Shown: in pieces, positions 16,195 to 25,185 of the stretch
How the letters are laid out: the number at the start of each line of letters is the position of its first letter
How positions within the stretch are numbered: position 1 is the stretch's first letter
DNA from: Methanolinea sp.
GTDB taxonomy: Archaea > Halobacteriota > Methanomicrobia > Methanomicrobiales > Methanospirillaceae
DNA length: 64,000 bases
NCBI GenBank assembly: GCA_024518585.1
Contig: JANIHI010000001.1
Coordinates: 160,483-224,482 of the forward strand
Direction of reading: 5' to 3'
Notes under the pieces: model-generated
Databases searched by the model: none
Seen by the model: the letters and a program-made list of their open reading frames with translations, nothing else
Told to the model about the DNA's origin: nothing
Position numbers and translations under genes: made by a program

Positions 16195-17016
16195 TTACCC
16201 AAACGCGGTCTTCATGAATTCTGATTCCCGCGCGAGGAGGAGAATTTTCTCTTCATAGGATAACTCGCAGGACAGGGCGAGGTCCTCGATCTCCAGCATG
16301 AGATTTCCATCATACCCCATTTGTGCCAAATCCCGGAGAATACTGCGGACGGCTGTATTCCCCCCGACGGGGAGGTGCATCCTTCCACCGGCCGCGGCTC
16401 CCACGTGCACATTGACGAGCCTCTCCCCGCAGAGTTCAATGTACCTCTCCACCTGTCCCGGCCCGTCCCCCATGGCGTGGGAGATGTCGAGTGTAAACGA
16501 GAGCCAGGGCTCACGGTCAAGGAGGTCGCGCATCACCTCTGGCTTTCCGACCAGCGAGTTCACTTTGTTCTCCATGTTCTCCATGGAGACCACAACTCCC
16601 GTCTCGCGGGAGACCTCCTCAAGGCTCCGGAGGTATCGCTCGAACTTTTCATAGTCGGGGGCACTGGGCACCCTCTTGGCAGTCCTCCTCCCGGGATGCA
16701 CGGTGACGATGGGGATGTCTGCCGATGCGGCCAGCCGGATGGCATCGCAGACGAATCGGACCGAGACCTCGGCAATAACCGGGTTGATCGACGTGGGATT
16801 GAGATCAAGGATGGGCGCATGGAGTGTTGCATGACGCATCACAGGTGACGATTCTTTAAGAGATACAAGTTCATCCCGGGGCTGGCCGGCGAGCCAGAAC
16901 GCCGGTGTCTCCACCCAGAACTCCACAGAGTCGAGCCCGGCTTCCTCGACCGCCGAAATGATCTCCTCGAGGGGATATTCGTGAAAAAACATGGTGGAGA
17001 CTCCAAAATGAACCAT
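16195..17016 (-). CDS. Sugar phosphate isomerase/epimerase-type TIM-barrel protein (AP endonuclease 2 superfamily)
   Basis: The 273-aa protein follows the xylose isomerase-like/EndoIV barrel: VEFWVETPAFW, HATLHAPILDLNP, PIVTVHPGRR, VVSMENMENK (metal Glu), TLDISHAMGDG (metal Asp/His), VNVHVGAAAGG and LMLEIEDL (last metal Glu). These residues form the divalent metal site shared by EndoIV and sugar epimerases. Which reaction it performs cannot be read from sequence. It is divergent from xseA with 80 bp between. Confidence 0.82.
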   Translation of the reverse strand: MVHFGVSTMFFHEYPLEEIISAVEEAGLDSVEFWVETPAFWLAGQPRDELVSLKESSPVMRHATLHAPILDLNPTSINPVIAEVSVRFVCDAIRLAASADIPIVTVHPGRRTAKRVPSAPDYEKFERYLRSLEEVSRETGVVVSMENMENKVNSLVGKPEVMRDLLDREPWLSFTLDISHAMGDGPGQVERYIELCGERLVNVHVGAAAGGRMHLPVGGNTAVRSILRDLAQMGYDGNLMLEIEDLALSCELSYEEKILLLARESEFMKTAFG

Positions 17017-17096
17017 GATCCTATTTCATGTCGGGCAACTGCTAATAACTGTTTATGCCCTGGTACCAGGAAAGGGAGTCGCAGGGGCAAGGGGAG

Positions 17097-18308
17097 ATGC
17101 AACCGGGAGTCTACACCGTTTCAGAGATCTCCTCCCTCATCGGTTCGCTGCTTGATGACCCCCGGATCCATGATATATGGGTCAGGGGGGAGGTTACCAA
17201 CTTCAAGCTCCATGGGTCAGGCCACTGTTTCTTTTCCCTGGGAGAGAGGACGGAAAACACGAGCGCACTTATCTCCTGTGTCATGTGGCGGACGGATGCA
17301 GCCCGGCTCCCGGCCGGCATCAGCGATGGGATGGATGTCTTTGTCTTTGGGTCCGTGGGGCACTACTCCCCGCAGGGACGCTACCAGTTATATGTCCGCG
17401 ATATCCGGCCTGCAGGCCGGGGTGAAAAATACCTCCAGGTAGAGCAGTGGAAAGTACTCCTCTCTTCCGAGGGATGCTTTGACAGTGCCCGCAAACGCCC
17501 CCTTCCCAGCTTTCCGGTGCGCATCGGCGTCGTGACGTCAGAAACGGGGGCCGTGCTCCAGGACATAAAGAACATCATATCGCGCCGGTACCCCCTCGAA
17601 GTCGTGGTTTCACCCACGGTCGTCCAGGGAGAGGGGGCGCACCTCGAGATTGCCCGGGCAATAACCCGCCTCTATGGTCGGGCTGACGTGATCATCGTCG
17701 CTCGCGGCGGGGGAAGTTTCGAGGACCTGTTCCCCTTCAACCACCCCGATGTGGTGAGGGCGGTATCGGCCTCCCCCGTGCCCGTCGTGAGCGCGATCGG
17801 GCACGAGGTCGATGCACCTCTCGCGGACTTTGCTGCCGACGTCCGGGCCCCGACACCTTCGGCTGCAGCCGAACTCGTGGTCCCTGACAGGATCGCGATC
17901 CGGGAGGCGCTCGGGGACTTTCGGAAGGCACTTTGCGCCCGTCTGCTCGGGAAGCTTGACCGGGCTGCAACGGAAATCGCCGAGCTGCGCGAGAGGTTCT
18001 CCCCGCGGCGGATGGAGCAACGCCTGAACGTCCGGAGGGAAGACCTGAATGTCCTGGAGACACGGATGCTGCGTGCAATGACTGCGCGCATTGACCGGGG
18101 GAGGGAGAGGGTCTCTGCCATGGCACATATCCTGGAGGCAAAGAATCCCTGCCAGGTCCTCGGCAGGGGCTACTGCATACTCACGCGGCAGGGACGAGTC
18201 ATCCGTTCTGCAAGGGAGGTATCGCCGGGGGACAGGCTTTCTGCCCGGCTCTCAGACGGTACAATCGACACGATCGTCCACGAGGTGAGGCATGACCCAG
18301 AAGTTTGA
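17097..18308 (+). CDS. xseA: Exodeoxyribonuclease VII large subunit
   Basis: XseA degrades single-stranded DNA in both directions together with XseB. The 403-aa form (ATG 17097) starts with the OB-fold domain YTVSEISSLIGSLLDDP, GEVTNFK...GHCFFSLGE, then the catalytic domain with RIGVVTSETGAVLQDI, VVSPTVVQGEGA, VARGGGSFEDLFPFN and GHEVDAPLADFAADVRAPTPSAAAE. A long coiled C-terminal region follows. ATG 17097 is preferred to 17055 because homologues start near the OB fold and GCAGGGGC precedes it. It overlaps xseB by 17 bases. Exo VII is mainly bacterial, so an old transfer into methanogens is likely. Confidence 0.94.
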   Translation: MQPGVYTVSEISSLIGSLLDDPRIHDIWVRGEVTNFKLHGSGHCFFSLGERTENTSALISCVMWRTDAARLPAGISDGMDVFVFGSVGHYSPQGRYQLYVRDIRPAGRGEKYLQVEQWKVLLSSEGCFDSARKRPLPSFPVRIGVVTSETGAVLQDIKNIISRRYPLEVVVSPTVVQGEGAHLEIARAITRLYGRADVIIVARGGGSFEDLFPFNHPDVVRAVSASPVPVVSAIGHEVDAPLADFAADVRAPTPSAAAELVVPDRIAIREALGDFRKALCARLLGKLDRAATEIAELRERFSPRRMEQRLNVRREDLNVLETRMLRAMTARIDRGRERVSAMAHILEAKNPCQVLGRGYCILTRQGRVIRSAREVSPGDRLSARLSDGTIDTIVHEVRHDPEV

Positions 18309-18474
18309 GGAGATATTGAAAGAGATAAAGGAGATCCTCCAGAAGATGGAGGATAACCAGACAGGCCTCGATGAGGCAATTGCACTGTACGAGAGGGGAG
18401 CAGCCCTTATCCGGCAGGCAGAGGAGATCCTTGCGAATGCAGAGATGAAGATCACGATGCTGGGGAGGGACTAA
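18292..18474 (+). CDS. xseB: Exodeoxyribonuclease VII small subunit
   Basis: The 60-aa all-helical protein (KFEEILKEIKEILQKMEDNQTGLDEAIALYERGAALIRQAEEILANAEMKI) is a clear XseB. In bacteria several XseB copies wrap the long helix of XseA. Overlap with xseA indicates coupled translation. Confidence 0.93.
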   Translation: MTQKFEEILKEIKEILQKMEDNQTGLDEAIALYERGAALIRQAEEILANAEMKITMLGRD

Positions 18475-18486
18475 AGGTACGGGCCG

Positions 18487-18927
18487 TCAGGGCACAAAGA
18501 CGGAGATTTCAACTGTCATCGGGTGACCCCTCCGCAGCTCTTCCACAAAATCACGGGGAAACAGGCGGGCAGTCAGGTCAGTGCCGATTGCAACCGTCCT
18601 CCCGCAGACGAAATGACTCCTCCGGAAGACCATGTCAGAGGGGTCTGACAGAGTCATTTTTCTGCTGCCATGCCCGTGGAGTACGACTGTCAACCCCCTG
18701 CACCGGAAACAGGCAGTAACCCGGGCCTCATCGCGGCAGAGGAGGTCGCGGACATCGGGGGGGAGGTCACGGGCCCCCCTGACAGCACCGACGCCGACAA
18801 TGCAGTCTCCCCGGAGCGTCACTGCAGGCTCCCTCGTAATTTCAAGGGTACTGGGATGGAGGGCGGTAATGTGGGGGTGACCGTGGCAGGAAATTGTTAC
18901 ACCGGCATATTTTTGCATGGGAGGCAT
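18487..18927 (-). CDS. DUF371 family protein
   Basis: The 146-aa protein matches the archaeal DUF371 family: ISCHGHPHITALHPSTLEITRE, LTLRGDCIVGVGA, then a RLTVVLHGHGSRKMTLSDP-like segment (here CRGLTVVLHGHGSRKMT) and a FVCGRTVAIGTD end. The repeated HGH elements hint at metal binding. Function is unknown. It is convergent with xseAB and separated from them by 12 bp. Confidence 0.85.
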   Translation of the reverse strand: MPPMQKYAGVTISCHGHPHITALHPSTLEITREPAVTLRGDCIVGVGAVRGARDLPPDVRDLLCRDEARVTACFRCRGLTVVLHGHGSRKMTLSDPSDMVFRRSHFVCGRTVAIGTDLTARLFPRDFVEELRRGHPMTVEISVFVP

Positions 18928-18999
18928 CTCTCTTTATAACTCGGGAGGGGGTAATCGGGAATGTCCCGGGAGGAGACGCGGGACACTGCAGGCCAAGCC

Positions 19000-19839
19000 C
19001 TAGTACTTATACCATCTCCCCTTTTCATCGTACTCACCCTGGAGGGGAATTGTCCCGCCGACCGGTATTTCTCCACTGACCTTTCGGTAGAAAGCAGCCT
19101 TGAATGCCAGGATGAGGTTTCCCCCCAGGAAGACCCCGGCGAAACAGATGAGTGCAGTAACCACGATTCCTTCAAGACCGAGCAGGGAATTGAAGCTCGC
19201 CAGTGTAAAATTCTGGAATTCCGTTGGAGTCATTGTGGTGAGGGGAAGGAGCCTATCATAGAGGAGTGCTGTCCAGAGGACCAGGAGGGGCAGGGTGATG
19301 CAGAGGATGAGTCCTGCCGATACCAGGAAAAAGGCGATGACACGGCCGGGGCGGTTCAGGACGATCTCAATGCTCCGCCTGATACTGTCCAGGACTTTGC
19401 AGTCCTCGAACACCGCGGCGCAATCAAAAAAGAAAGTGAAAAAGAGGATGGGGATGACTGTCCCAAGGGTGACGAAGGGGAGGATGGTCATACCAGTCCC
19501 GGCAAGGGAAAGGGGGATTACAAGGAGGAATATCGTGAGGAGGATGGCAAACGCAACGACAAGGGCCGGGAGAAGGATCCTGAAATAGTACGACGATGCC
19601 CCCCTGATAAAAGCACGGCCCCCCGATTCCCCGGTACGGATCAGGTAATAGGTTCCGGCGAGGAAGAAGGGGAGGATGATCACCTCGATAAACCATAACC
19701 TCGTGAAGATGAACTCCCCCATGAAGAACTGGATGACCAGGTCAGCCGCCCCGAGGCCCCCGGCGACGAGGCCCGGGGTCCACAGGAGGACGTCTCTTTT
19801 GAGGTATGACAGTGACTGCGAGAGGGCGGAGAGGACCAT
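19000..19839 (-). CDS. Hypothetical multi-pass membrane protein
   Basis: The 279-aa product (ATG 19839) is mostly hydrophobic with about six membrane segments: WTPGLVAGGLGAADLVIQFF, LWFIEVIILPFFLAGTYYLI, LLPALVVAFAILLTIFLLVIPL, ILPFVTLGTVIPILFFTFFF, VIAFFLVSAGLILCITLPLLVLW and GIVVTALICFAGVFLGGNLIL. The plan resembles archaeal DUF4013/DUF7847-type proteins of unknown function. The track extension to 19941 lies within the upstream gene and lacks support. It overlaps no gene and starts 5 bases after the pyruvate kinase-like stop. Confidence 0.72.
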   Translation of the reverse strand: MVLSALSQSLSYLKRDVLLWTPGLVAGGLGAADLVIQFFMGEFIFTRLWFIEVIILPFFLAGTYYLIRTGESGGRAFIRGASSYYFRILLPALVVAFAILLTIFLLVIPLSLAGTGMTILPFVTLGTVIPILFFTFFFDCAAVFEDCKVLDSIRRSIEIVLNRPGRVIAFFLVSAGLILCITLPLLVLWTALLYDRLLPLTTMTPTEFQNFTLASFNSLLGLEGIVVTALICFAGVFLGGNLILAFKAAFYRKVSGEIPVGGTIPLQGEYDEKGRWYKY

Positions 19840-19843
19840 TCCC

Positions 19844-20434
19844 TCACCTCTCCCGCGGCATTGCAACAATCTCCCTGACCTGGAGGTCCAGGAACGACGA
19901 GGTATGGGCAGGCAGGATAACACACACGGTGTCTGCACCACTGGCGGTCCCTCCGACAGCGACGACCTCCTGGTCTACCGGTATTGCCCCCTGGTCCGCT
20001 GCAATGAGCGTGCACTCGACCGCGACCTTGAGGCCCACCGCGATGAGCTTGCGCAGCGCCTCGGCAACTGCCTCCGAGCGGGAGCCCCCTCCCACCTTTG
20101 GCGACCGTGAAAAGGCCCGTTCGAGCCCGGAAAGAACGTGAGTTCCGGTCACGATCGTGACGCCGGCCTCCTTCAGACGCCGCGCTGTCTGTGGCGAGAA
20201 CTCCCACTCTCCCGGTTTTGAGAACCCGACGACGTGGGTCACGACAACGAGGGAGATTCCTGTCCCCATAAAGAACCGGGAGAATATTTCGGCCGTTTTC
20301 CCGCTGGTACTCGCTACGACAACCCTCCCGATGGAGAGTTCCCTTGCCCTCTCGAGGGCGAACCGTGCGCAATCCTCGGTGTTCTGGGGCCCGGGTTTAT
20401 CGAAGTAATACGTCGACTTCCTGATGTAAGACAT
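19844..20434 (-). CDS. Stand-alone pyruvate kinase C-terminal-like domain protein
   Basis: The 196-aa protein consists only of the PK_C (alpha/beta) domain: TEDCARFALERARELSIGRVVVASTSGKTAEIF, a GISLVVVTHVVGF strand, and GLKVAVECTLIAADQGAIP with VGGTASGADTVCVI. The catalytic barrel of pyruvate kinase is absent. Such single-domain proteins are common in methanogens; a regulatory or small-molecule-binding function is possible but unproven. It is divergent from the GTPase gene (42 bp gap). Confidence 0.85.
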   Translation of the reverse strand: MSYIRKSTYYFDKPGPQNTEDCARFALERARELSIGRVVVASTSGKTAEIFSRFFMGTGISLVVVTHVVGFSKPGEWEFSPQTARRLKEAGVTIVTGTHVLSGLERAFSRSPKVGGGSRSEAVAEALRKLIAVGLKVAVECTLIAADQGAIPVDQEVVAVGGTASGADTVCVILPAHTSSFLDLQVREIVAMPRER

Positions 20435-20476
20435 AAGGCATTATCTTTTAGGTGGTCAGAGGTAAAGGGAATTGCT

Positions 20477-21646
20477 ATGATCACGCTGGCCCTTGCCGGA
20501 AAGCCAAACTGCGGAAAGTCCACGTTCTTCCGGGCGGCGACCATGGCCCCTGCAGAGATCGCCGGGTACCCTTTCACAACCATTGACGCGAACTTCGGCG
20601 TTGCCTACTTTCGGTCAGTCTGCCCCTGCAGGAGCCTCGGGCTTTCCTGTGGCCACTGTACCGACGGTATCAGATACGTCCCGGTCAACCTTATCGACGT
20701 CGCCGGCCTCGTGCCGGATGCCCACAAGGGGAGGGGTCTTGGAAACCAGTTCCTTGACAACCTCCGGCAGGCCGATGCGATCATCCACATCGTGGACGCG
20801 AGCGGTTCCACCGACGCGGAGGGGAACCCCGTGGAGCCAGGGAGCCACGACCCACTCGAGGATATCGCTTTCCTGAAACGCGAGATGACGATGTGGGTGT
20901 GTGGGATCCTCGAGAAACACTGGCAGAAACTGCAGCGCCAGGCCCAGTCAAAAACCTATTCCCTGCACAGGGGTGTATCGGAGGTGCTGACGGGACTGCG
21001 TATCTCTCCCGAGGATGTCATGGATGCTGAACGGGCTGCTGCTATCGATCTTGTGAGGACTGACATGGAAGGCCTTGTCCGTTTCTGCGATGAGATCGTC
21101 CGGATCAGCAAGCCGATGGTAACGGTCGGAAACCGCGTTGACATTGCCCCCCCGCCCCTCGTCGAGAGGCTGCGCACTGCAGGTCTCTCCTTTGCAACTG
21201 CCGCAGGAGAACTTGCATTGCGGAACGCGGTTTCGGCAGGGCTTATTTCGTATCACCCGGGAGACCCGTCCTTCTCCCTCATCCATGAAGAGCGCCTTAC
21301 CCCCGCCCAGAAAGCGGGTTTGAAGACTATCGCCCGTGTCATGGAGCTCTATGGCGGGACGGGCGTCCAGCAGGCAATCAACAGGGCGATAAGGGACACC
21401 CTGGGGATGATCGTTGTCTACCCCGTCGAGGATGAACACAAGTTCTCTGACTCCCGGGGACGTATCCTCCCTGATGCCTTCCTCATGCGGGAAGGCTCAA
21501 CACCCCGGGATCTTGCATACCAGGTCCACACCGATATCGGGAAAGGGTTCTTGTACGCCATCGATGCCCGGACCTCCATGAGGGTCAAGGATAGCTACCA
21601 GCTCAAGGAAGGGGACATCATCCGCATCGTGACTGCCGCTAAATAA
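20477..21646 (+). CDS. YchF/Obg-related GTP-binding protein with TGS domain
   Basis: The 389-aa form (ATG 20477) begins MITLALAGKPNCGKSTFF (P-loop). Switch residues lie in PAEIAGYPFTTIDAN, G3 is in NLIDVAGLVPDAHKGRGLGNQFL, G4 appears as VGNRVD, and a TGS domain closes the protein (TPRDLAYQVHTDIGKGFLYAID). An insert with CPCRSLGLSCGHC between switch I and G3 is typical of the archaeal branch and may bind metal or respond to redox. The 81-residue extension in the track runs antisense to the PK_C gene and is discarded. These GTPases associate with ribosomes. Confidence 0.93.
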   Translation: MITLALAGKPNCGKSTFFRAATMAPAEIAGYPFTTIDANFGVAYFRSVCPCRSLGLSCGHCTDGIRYVPVNLIDVAGLVPDAHKGRGLGNQFLDNLRQADAIIHIVDASGSTDAEGNPVEPGSHDPLEDIAFLKREMTMWVCGILEKHWQKLQRQAQSKTYSLHRGVSEVLTGLRISPEDVMDAERAAAIDLVRTDMEGLVRFCDEIVRISKPMVTVGNRVDIAPPPLVERLRTAGLSFATAAGELALRNAVSAGLISYHPGDPSFSLIHEERLTPAQKAGLKTIARVMELYGGTGVQQAINRAIRDTLGMIVVYPVEDEHKFSDSRGRILPDAFLMREGSTPRDLAYQVHTDIGKGFLYAIDARTSMRVKDSYQLKEGDIIRIVTAAK

Positions 21647-21658
21647 CCTTTTTTTTGG
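21647..21658 (+). terminator. Oligo-T terminator after the TGS GTPase gene
   Basis: A run of eight T (AACCTTTTTTTTGGG) follows the stop codon within 3-10 bases. Archaeal transcription commonly ends at such T-runs in the coding strand without a hairpin. Confidence 0.55.
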
Positions 21659-21693
21659 GAAATGGCCGCTATTTCAAGGTAGAATATGAGATA

Positions 21694-21704
21694 AATTTAT
21701 ATAC
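21694..21704 (+). promoter_or_regulatory. TATA box for the small conserved gene at 21730
   Basis: AATTTATATAC in a very AT-rich setting is centred about 31 bases before the ATG at 21730. The spacing allows a transcript with a leader of only a few bases, and there is no Shine-Dalgarno site before the ATG. Confidence 0.6.
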
Positions 21705-21729
21705 TAAAAATAATAACCGGTGTATTGCA

Positions 21730-22050
21730 ATGGGTGGCGAGATTTACCAGGCCCAGATACTGAAAAATTTTTTCGATACCATCACAGGCACTGACAGGAA
21801 CCTGACCCGTATCTTCATGTGCGTGGTGAGCCTTGCAAAGATCCGGATGGAGCCTCCGGAAAAACTTGCTTTCCTGATTGACCAATTGAGAAAGAGCAAA
21901 CAGCACAAGGAGCTCTCGGTCGACATCCTCGACTACATGTGCGATGTTGCTGCACAGCTCGAGATAACCGCTGTCCAGACTGCCTTTGGTACCAGGGAGA
22001 TCGGGGAGATTGCCCGCGAATTCCAGGGAATCAGCATGGACAGCCTTTGA
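21730..22050 (+). CDS. Hypothetical protein, helical, 106 aa
   Basis: The product starting at ATG 21730 (MGGEIYQAQILKNFF) is short, acidic and all-alpha in character, with LTRIFMCVVSLAKIRMEPPEKLAFLIDQLRK and DYMCDVAAQLEITAVQTAFG. I do not recognise a family. A strong TATA box and a T-rich end (TTCTCTTTTGGATTTTTTG) frame it as its own transcript, which supports a real gene. The 25-residue extension in the track contains the TATA box and is rejected. Confidence 0.65.
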   Translation: MGGEIYQAQILKNFFDTITGTDRNLTRIFMCVVSLAKIRMEPPEKLAFLIDQLRKSKQHKELSVDILDYMCDVAAQLEITAVQTAFGTREIGEIAREFQGISMDSL

Positions 22051-22186
22051 AAAAGTTCTCTTTTGGATTTTTTGAAAGACAGGTCCTTTTCGGGTGGGTG
22101 GTGAAGACCAGGGGGCAATTGTCCCCACACCCCGCGTGAAATGCTAAAAAGGGTAAAATATCCCTTGGTCTTTTATCGGGGCACTC

Positions 22187-23041
22187 TCATTGGGGTGCAA
22201 TGAGTCGCCTGTACCCTTCCAGGATCTGGATCACGAAGTTCTGGTGTTCATCAAGGGACTGGCCATCGTCCGGGGACTGCAGGTATGCAACGGCATACAG
22301 CAGCAGGATGGCATTGTCAAGGGTGTAAATATTTGGGTCTTCCACCTGGTCCGGCGGGAGGGAGAGGGCAAGGAAAGGCATGTCCTCGCTGCCGAACGCT
22401 ACTGGTGAAAATTCTCCCACCCTGGCCTCCTCGAGGGCTGCTGCCCTGTCACGCAGGATTGCAAGGGCTTTTCCAAGGACCGGCGGGACCTTGCCCTGCT
22501 CCAGGTGTGCCAGTGCCCGGCCTGCATCCGTCTTCACCTTGGGATAGAGCCCAAACTTGAATGACAGCACCGCTGACGCAATGTCATGGGCACAGTCCCT
22601 GCTGACATTTCCAAAATGCGGTGTGATACGGTGGATATACTCATAGAGATATTTTTCCATCTGATCTTCCTCCTTCCTGGGGGTCCTGGGGGTGCTGAAC
22701 CGGAGCTCGAGGCGCAATGCAAGGGCAGTGATACTTGCCGCATAGAGAGCCTGCAAAAGCAGGGACGGCTTTGTTTCCAGCGGCACGATGAAGATGAAGA
22801 GGGCAAACATGGGGGTGCAAAGGGAGACAATGTCTTTCCGCGGCTTGCCCAGTGCTATCCCTGCCAACAGGAGAGAGGCAAAAACGCTCCCCCAGTAAAA
22901 GTCAGCCGCGTCGGTGATCACTCCCGCATGCTGGAGGCCAATCCCGAGGGCAAAGCCTCCAAACGAAAGCACCGGTACAAGGAGGAGGAGCAACCTCTCC
23001 TGCCTCTTCGTTCTCCTTCCACTCCGGCTCTTTAGGAACAC
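22187..23041 (-). CDS. Hypothetical membrane protein with C-terminal cytoplasmic helical domain
   Basis: The 284-aa protein has a basic N-terminus (RSGRRTKRQER), four membrane segments (about residues 17-36, 48-64, 71-87, 91-108), and a soluble helical C-terminal half from about residue 125. The soluble part contains EYIHRITPHFGNVSRDCAHDIASAVLSFKFGL and a histidine near the end of a D-rich stretch. No family recognised. It faces the sugar nucleotidyltransferase gene divergently, with about 120 bp of AT-rich promoter region between them. Confidence 0.65.
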   Translation of the reverse strand: MFLKSRSGRRTKRQERLLLLLVPVLSFGGFALGIGLQHAGVITDAADFYWGSVFASLLLAGIALGKPRKDIVSLCTPMFALFIFIVPLETKPSLLLQALYAASITALALRLELRFSTPRTPRKEEDQMEKYLYEYIHRITPHFGNVSRDCAHDIASAVLSFKFGLYPKVKTDAGRALAHLEQGKVPPVLGKALAILRDRAAALEEARVGEFSPVAFGSEDMPFLALSLPPDQVEDPNIYTLDNAILLLYAVAYLQSPDDGQSLDEHQNFVIQILEGYRRLIAPQ

Positions 23042-23161
23042 AGTACCACAAGAGTGTTGGGAGAATACGAGAAAAAGATTTCAATAAATATTTTCGTTCG
23101 CCCACGGGAAGGGCGACAGTGTCTCGGATGCTTTATGCGCACCGCCGCAGTACATTTTTCC

Positions 23162-24340
23162 ATGAAGGTGTGCATTATGTGCGGCGGTGAGGGAACACGT
23201 CTGCGGCCCCTCACTTTTGAACGTCCGAAGCCGTGTATTCCCATCGTCAACAGGCCATCGATTCAGCACCTCGTCTCCCACCTCTCCAACCTCGGTTTCC
23301 GGGAGGTGATCGTGACCCTCGGCTACATGGGTAAGGCAATCGAAGGGGCCCTCCGGGACGGGTCTCTCTTCGGGGTTGATATCACGTACGTCCGGGAAAG
23401 GACAAAGCTGGGGACGGCAGGGAGCGTGAAGAATGCACAGGCTTACCTGGAGGATGGCAACTTCCTTGTCGTGGGCGGAGACCACGTGACCGACCTGAAC
23501 CTCCTTGATTTTTACCGGGAACACGGGCGTTTCGAGTCTCCCGTCTCGATAGGGCTGATCAGTATCGATGAACCGGGGGAGTACGGCATTGCCGAGATCG
23601 ATGCAGATTTCCGGATCAAGCGGTTCAAGGAGAAACCTGCACCTGGCGAGATCTTTTCGAACCTGGCCAGCACGGGAATCTATGTCTGCACACCTGAAAT
23701 TTTTGACCATATACCGCCCAAAACAAAATTTGACTTCGCACGTGACCTTTTTCCCACGCTGATGGACGACGGGAAGACCATTACCGGGTGGCTTGCCCGG
23801 GGTAACTGGACGGATGTTGGAAACCCCTCGTCGCTTCGCCAGGCAGAGAAATGGAAGTTGCAGGAGATACCGTACACGAGCATCAGCGGCGACCTCACCA
23901 TCCGTGCGGGTCAGATCCAGGGGCCTGTCCAGATTGGCAATTCTGTTTCCATGGGACGAAAATCCCGCATCATCGGCCCTGTCTCAATCGGATCCGGCAC
24001 AGTTATAGAGGACCATGTCCTCATCGGACCCTACACGAGTATCGGCGAGGACTGCATCATCGAGGGTCATGCCAAGATCTTCTCGTCTTCCCTCTATAAC
24101 CATGTCACAGTAGGGAAGAACACCACAGTCTCGGGGAGCATCATTGACAACGACACCCTGATCGGAAACGATTGCAGCCTCGAGAACGATACTGTCATCG
24201 GACCCCGCGTCACCCTCGGGAACAATGTCGTGGTCCATTCACGCACCCGGGTCTGGCCTGAAGTGGTCGTTGCACAGGGGACAGTGGTCAGGGAGCACCT
24301 GCTCAATGACAGGTTTGAAGAACGGTATGACGGGTCTTAA
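23162..24340 (+). CDS. Sugar-phosphate nucleotidyltransferase with left-handed beta-helix domain
   Basis: The 392-aa protein (ATG 23162) starts MKVCIMCGGEGTRLRPLTFERPKP, the nucleotide-binding signature of NDP-sugar pyrophosphorylases, followed by VVGGDHVTDLN (metal Asp), GEYGIAEID and RFKEKP. From about residue 245 hexapeptide repeats (e.g. IIGPVSIGSGTVIEDHVLIGPYTSIGEDCIIEG) form a left-handed beta-helix. Relatives make GDP-mannose, UDP-GlcNAc or dTDP-sugars for glycoprotein and lipid decoration; the sugar cannot be fixed here. Residues before the ATG in the track are upstream sequence. Confidence 0.88.
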   Translation: MKVCIMCGGEGTRLRPLTFERPKPCIPIVNRPSIQHLVSHLSNLGFREVIVTLGYMGKAIEGALRDGSLFGVDITYVRERTKLGTAGSVKNAQAYLEDGNFLVVGGDHVTDLNLLDFYREHGRFESPVSIGLISIDEPGEYGIAEIDADFRIKRFKEKPAPGEIFSNLASTGIYVCTPEIFDHIPPKTKFDFARDLFPTLMDDGKTITGWLARGNWTDVGNPSSLRQAEKWKLQEIPYTSISGDLTIRAGQIQGPVQIGNSVSMGRKSRIIGPVSIGSGTVIEDHVLIGPYTSIGEDCIIEGHAKIFSSSLYNHVTVGKNTTVSGSIIDNDTLIGNDCSLENDTVIGPRVTLGNNVVVHSRTRVWPEVVVAQGTVVREHLLNDRFEERYDGS

Positions 24341-25122
24341 CCCCTCCGGACCAGCCGGTGGGTGATTGCGACGAGGGGATGACGGGCATAATCAAGAACC
24401 TGGATGTCGTCCAGCGTCCGCAGGTTCATGGCCCGTGCAGTCCTCTCCATGCCAAGCTCGATGTCCTCGTTGACCTCGATCACGTACGCATCGAGGGCCT
24501 TAATACCCATTTTACGGGCAGCTATCGCCCGGTGGTGCCCATCGACGAGTATCAGCCGCCCCGGCTTGCGTACCACTATCAGGGGTTCGGCAAGGCCCTT
24601 CCTGATCTCGTAAATCCTTCCTTCCAGTTCATCCTCGTATATACGCGATTGCGTGGGGACGAGCTTATCGATGGGGACGGTCTCCCTCTTCAGCTCGGGG
24701 GAGATACCATGGAGTGTCTTTAACGTGGCGATGAAATTGAAGACTTTTTCCGGGGATACGTGCTCGATCTGGGACCGGATGACGTCAGTATTCGAGATGA
24801 TCCCAAGAAGGTTGTTGTGCTCGTCAACTACCGGGAGTTTCTGGATGCCTGACCTGAATATGACCCGCGCCGCGTCGTTGATGCTCATGTCTGGGTCTGC
24901 CACGATCAAATGGTCTGACATCACATCCTTTACCGGCGTGTCAGGGGGTTTGAACAGGAGATCGCGTGCAGCAACGTATCCAACGACCTCCTTCCCGTTC
25001 ACGACGGGAAAACCGTCATGACCGGTTTTTCGTATCTTCTCCATGACCTCACGGACGGTACCGTCGGCGCTGACAGTGACGACGTCGTAAGTCATGTAGT
25101 CCCTGACCTTTTTCTTATCCAT
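24337..25122 (-). CDS. CBS-domain pair fused to a ParB-like nuclease/CTPase domain
   Basis: The 261-aa protein has two CBS repeats (VRDYMTYDVVTVSADGTVREVM...VVNGKEVVGYVAARDLL and VKDVMSDHLIVADPDMSINDA...LLGIISNTDVI; residues 5-118), then a ParB/sulfiredoxin-like domain with LVPTQSRIYEDELEGRI, GLAEPLIVVRKPG and LVDGHHRAIAARKMG (about 150-215). VDGHHR is the conserved nucleotide/phosphate motif. CBS pairs sense adenylates, so this looks like a ligand-controlled enzyme or DNA-associated switch. The fusion is recurrent in methanogens; its role is not known to me. It is convergent with the nucleotidyltransferase, overlapping 4 bp. Confidence 0.85.
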   Translation of the reverse strand: MDKKKVRDYMTYDVVTVSADGTVREVMEKIRKTGHDGFPVVNGKEVVGYVAARDLLFKPPDTPVKDVMSDHLIVADPDMSINDAARVIFRSGIQKLPVVDEHNNLLGIISNTDVIRSQIEHVSPEKVFNFIATLKTLHGISPELKRETVPIDKLVPTQSRIYEDELEGRIYEIRKGLAEPLIVVRKPGRLILVDGHHRAIAARKMGIKALDAYVIEVNEDIELGMERTARAMNLRTLDDIQVLDYARHPLVAITHRLVRRG

Positions 25123-25185
25123 CCCATCTCATTTCGGGCTGCAATAATTAAAACCCATCGGGAAAAAATTGAGAAAAGAAAATAT

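Noticed and set aside
20234-20476. N-terminal extension of the TGS GTPase in the ORF track
   Set aside because: It is antisense to the PK_C gene, and the P-loop normally lies within ten residues of the start in this family.
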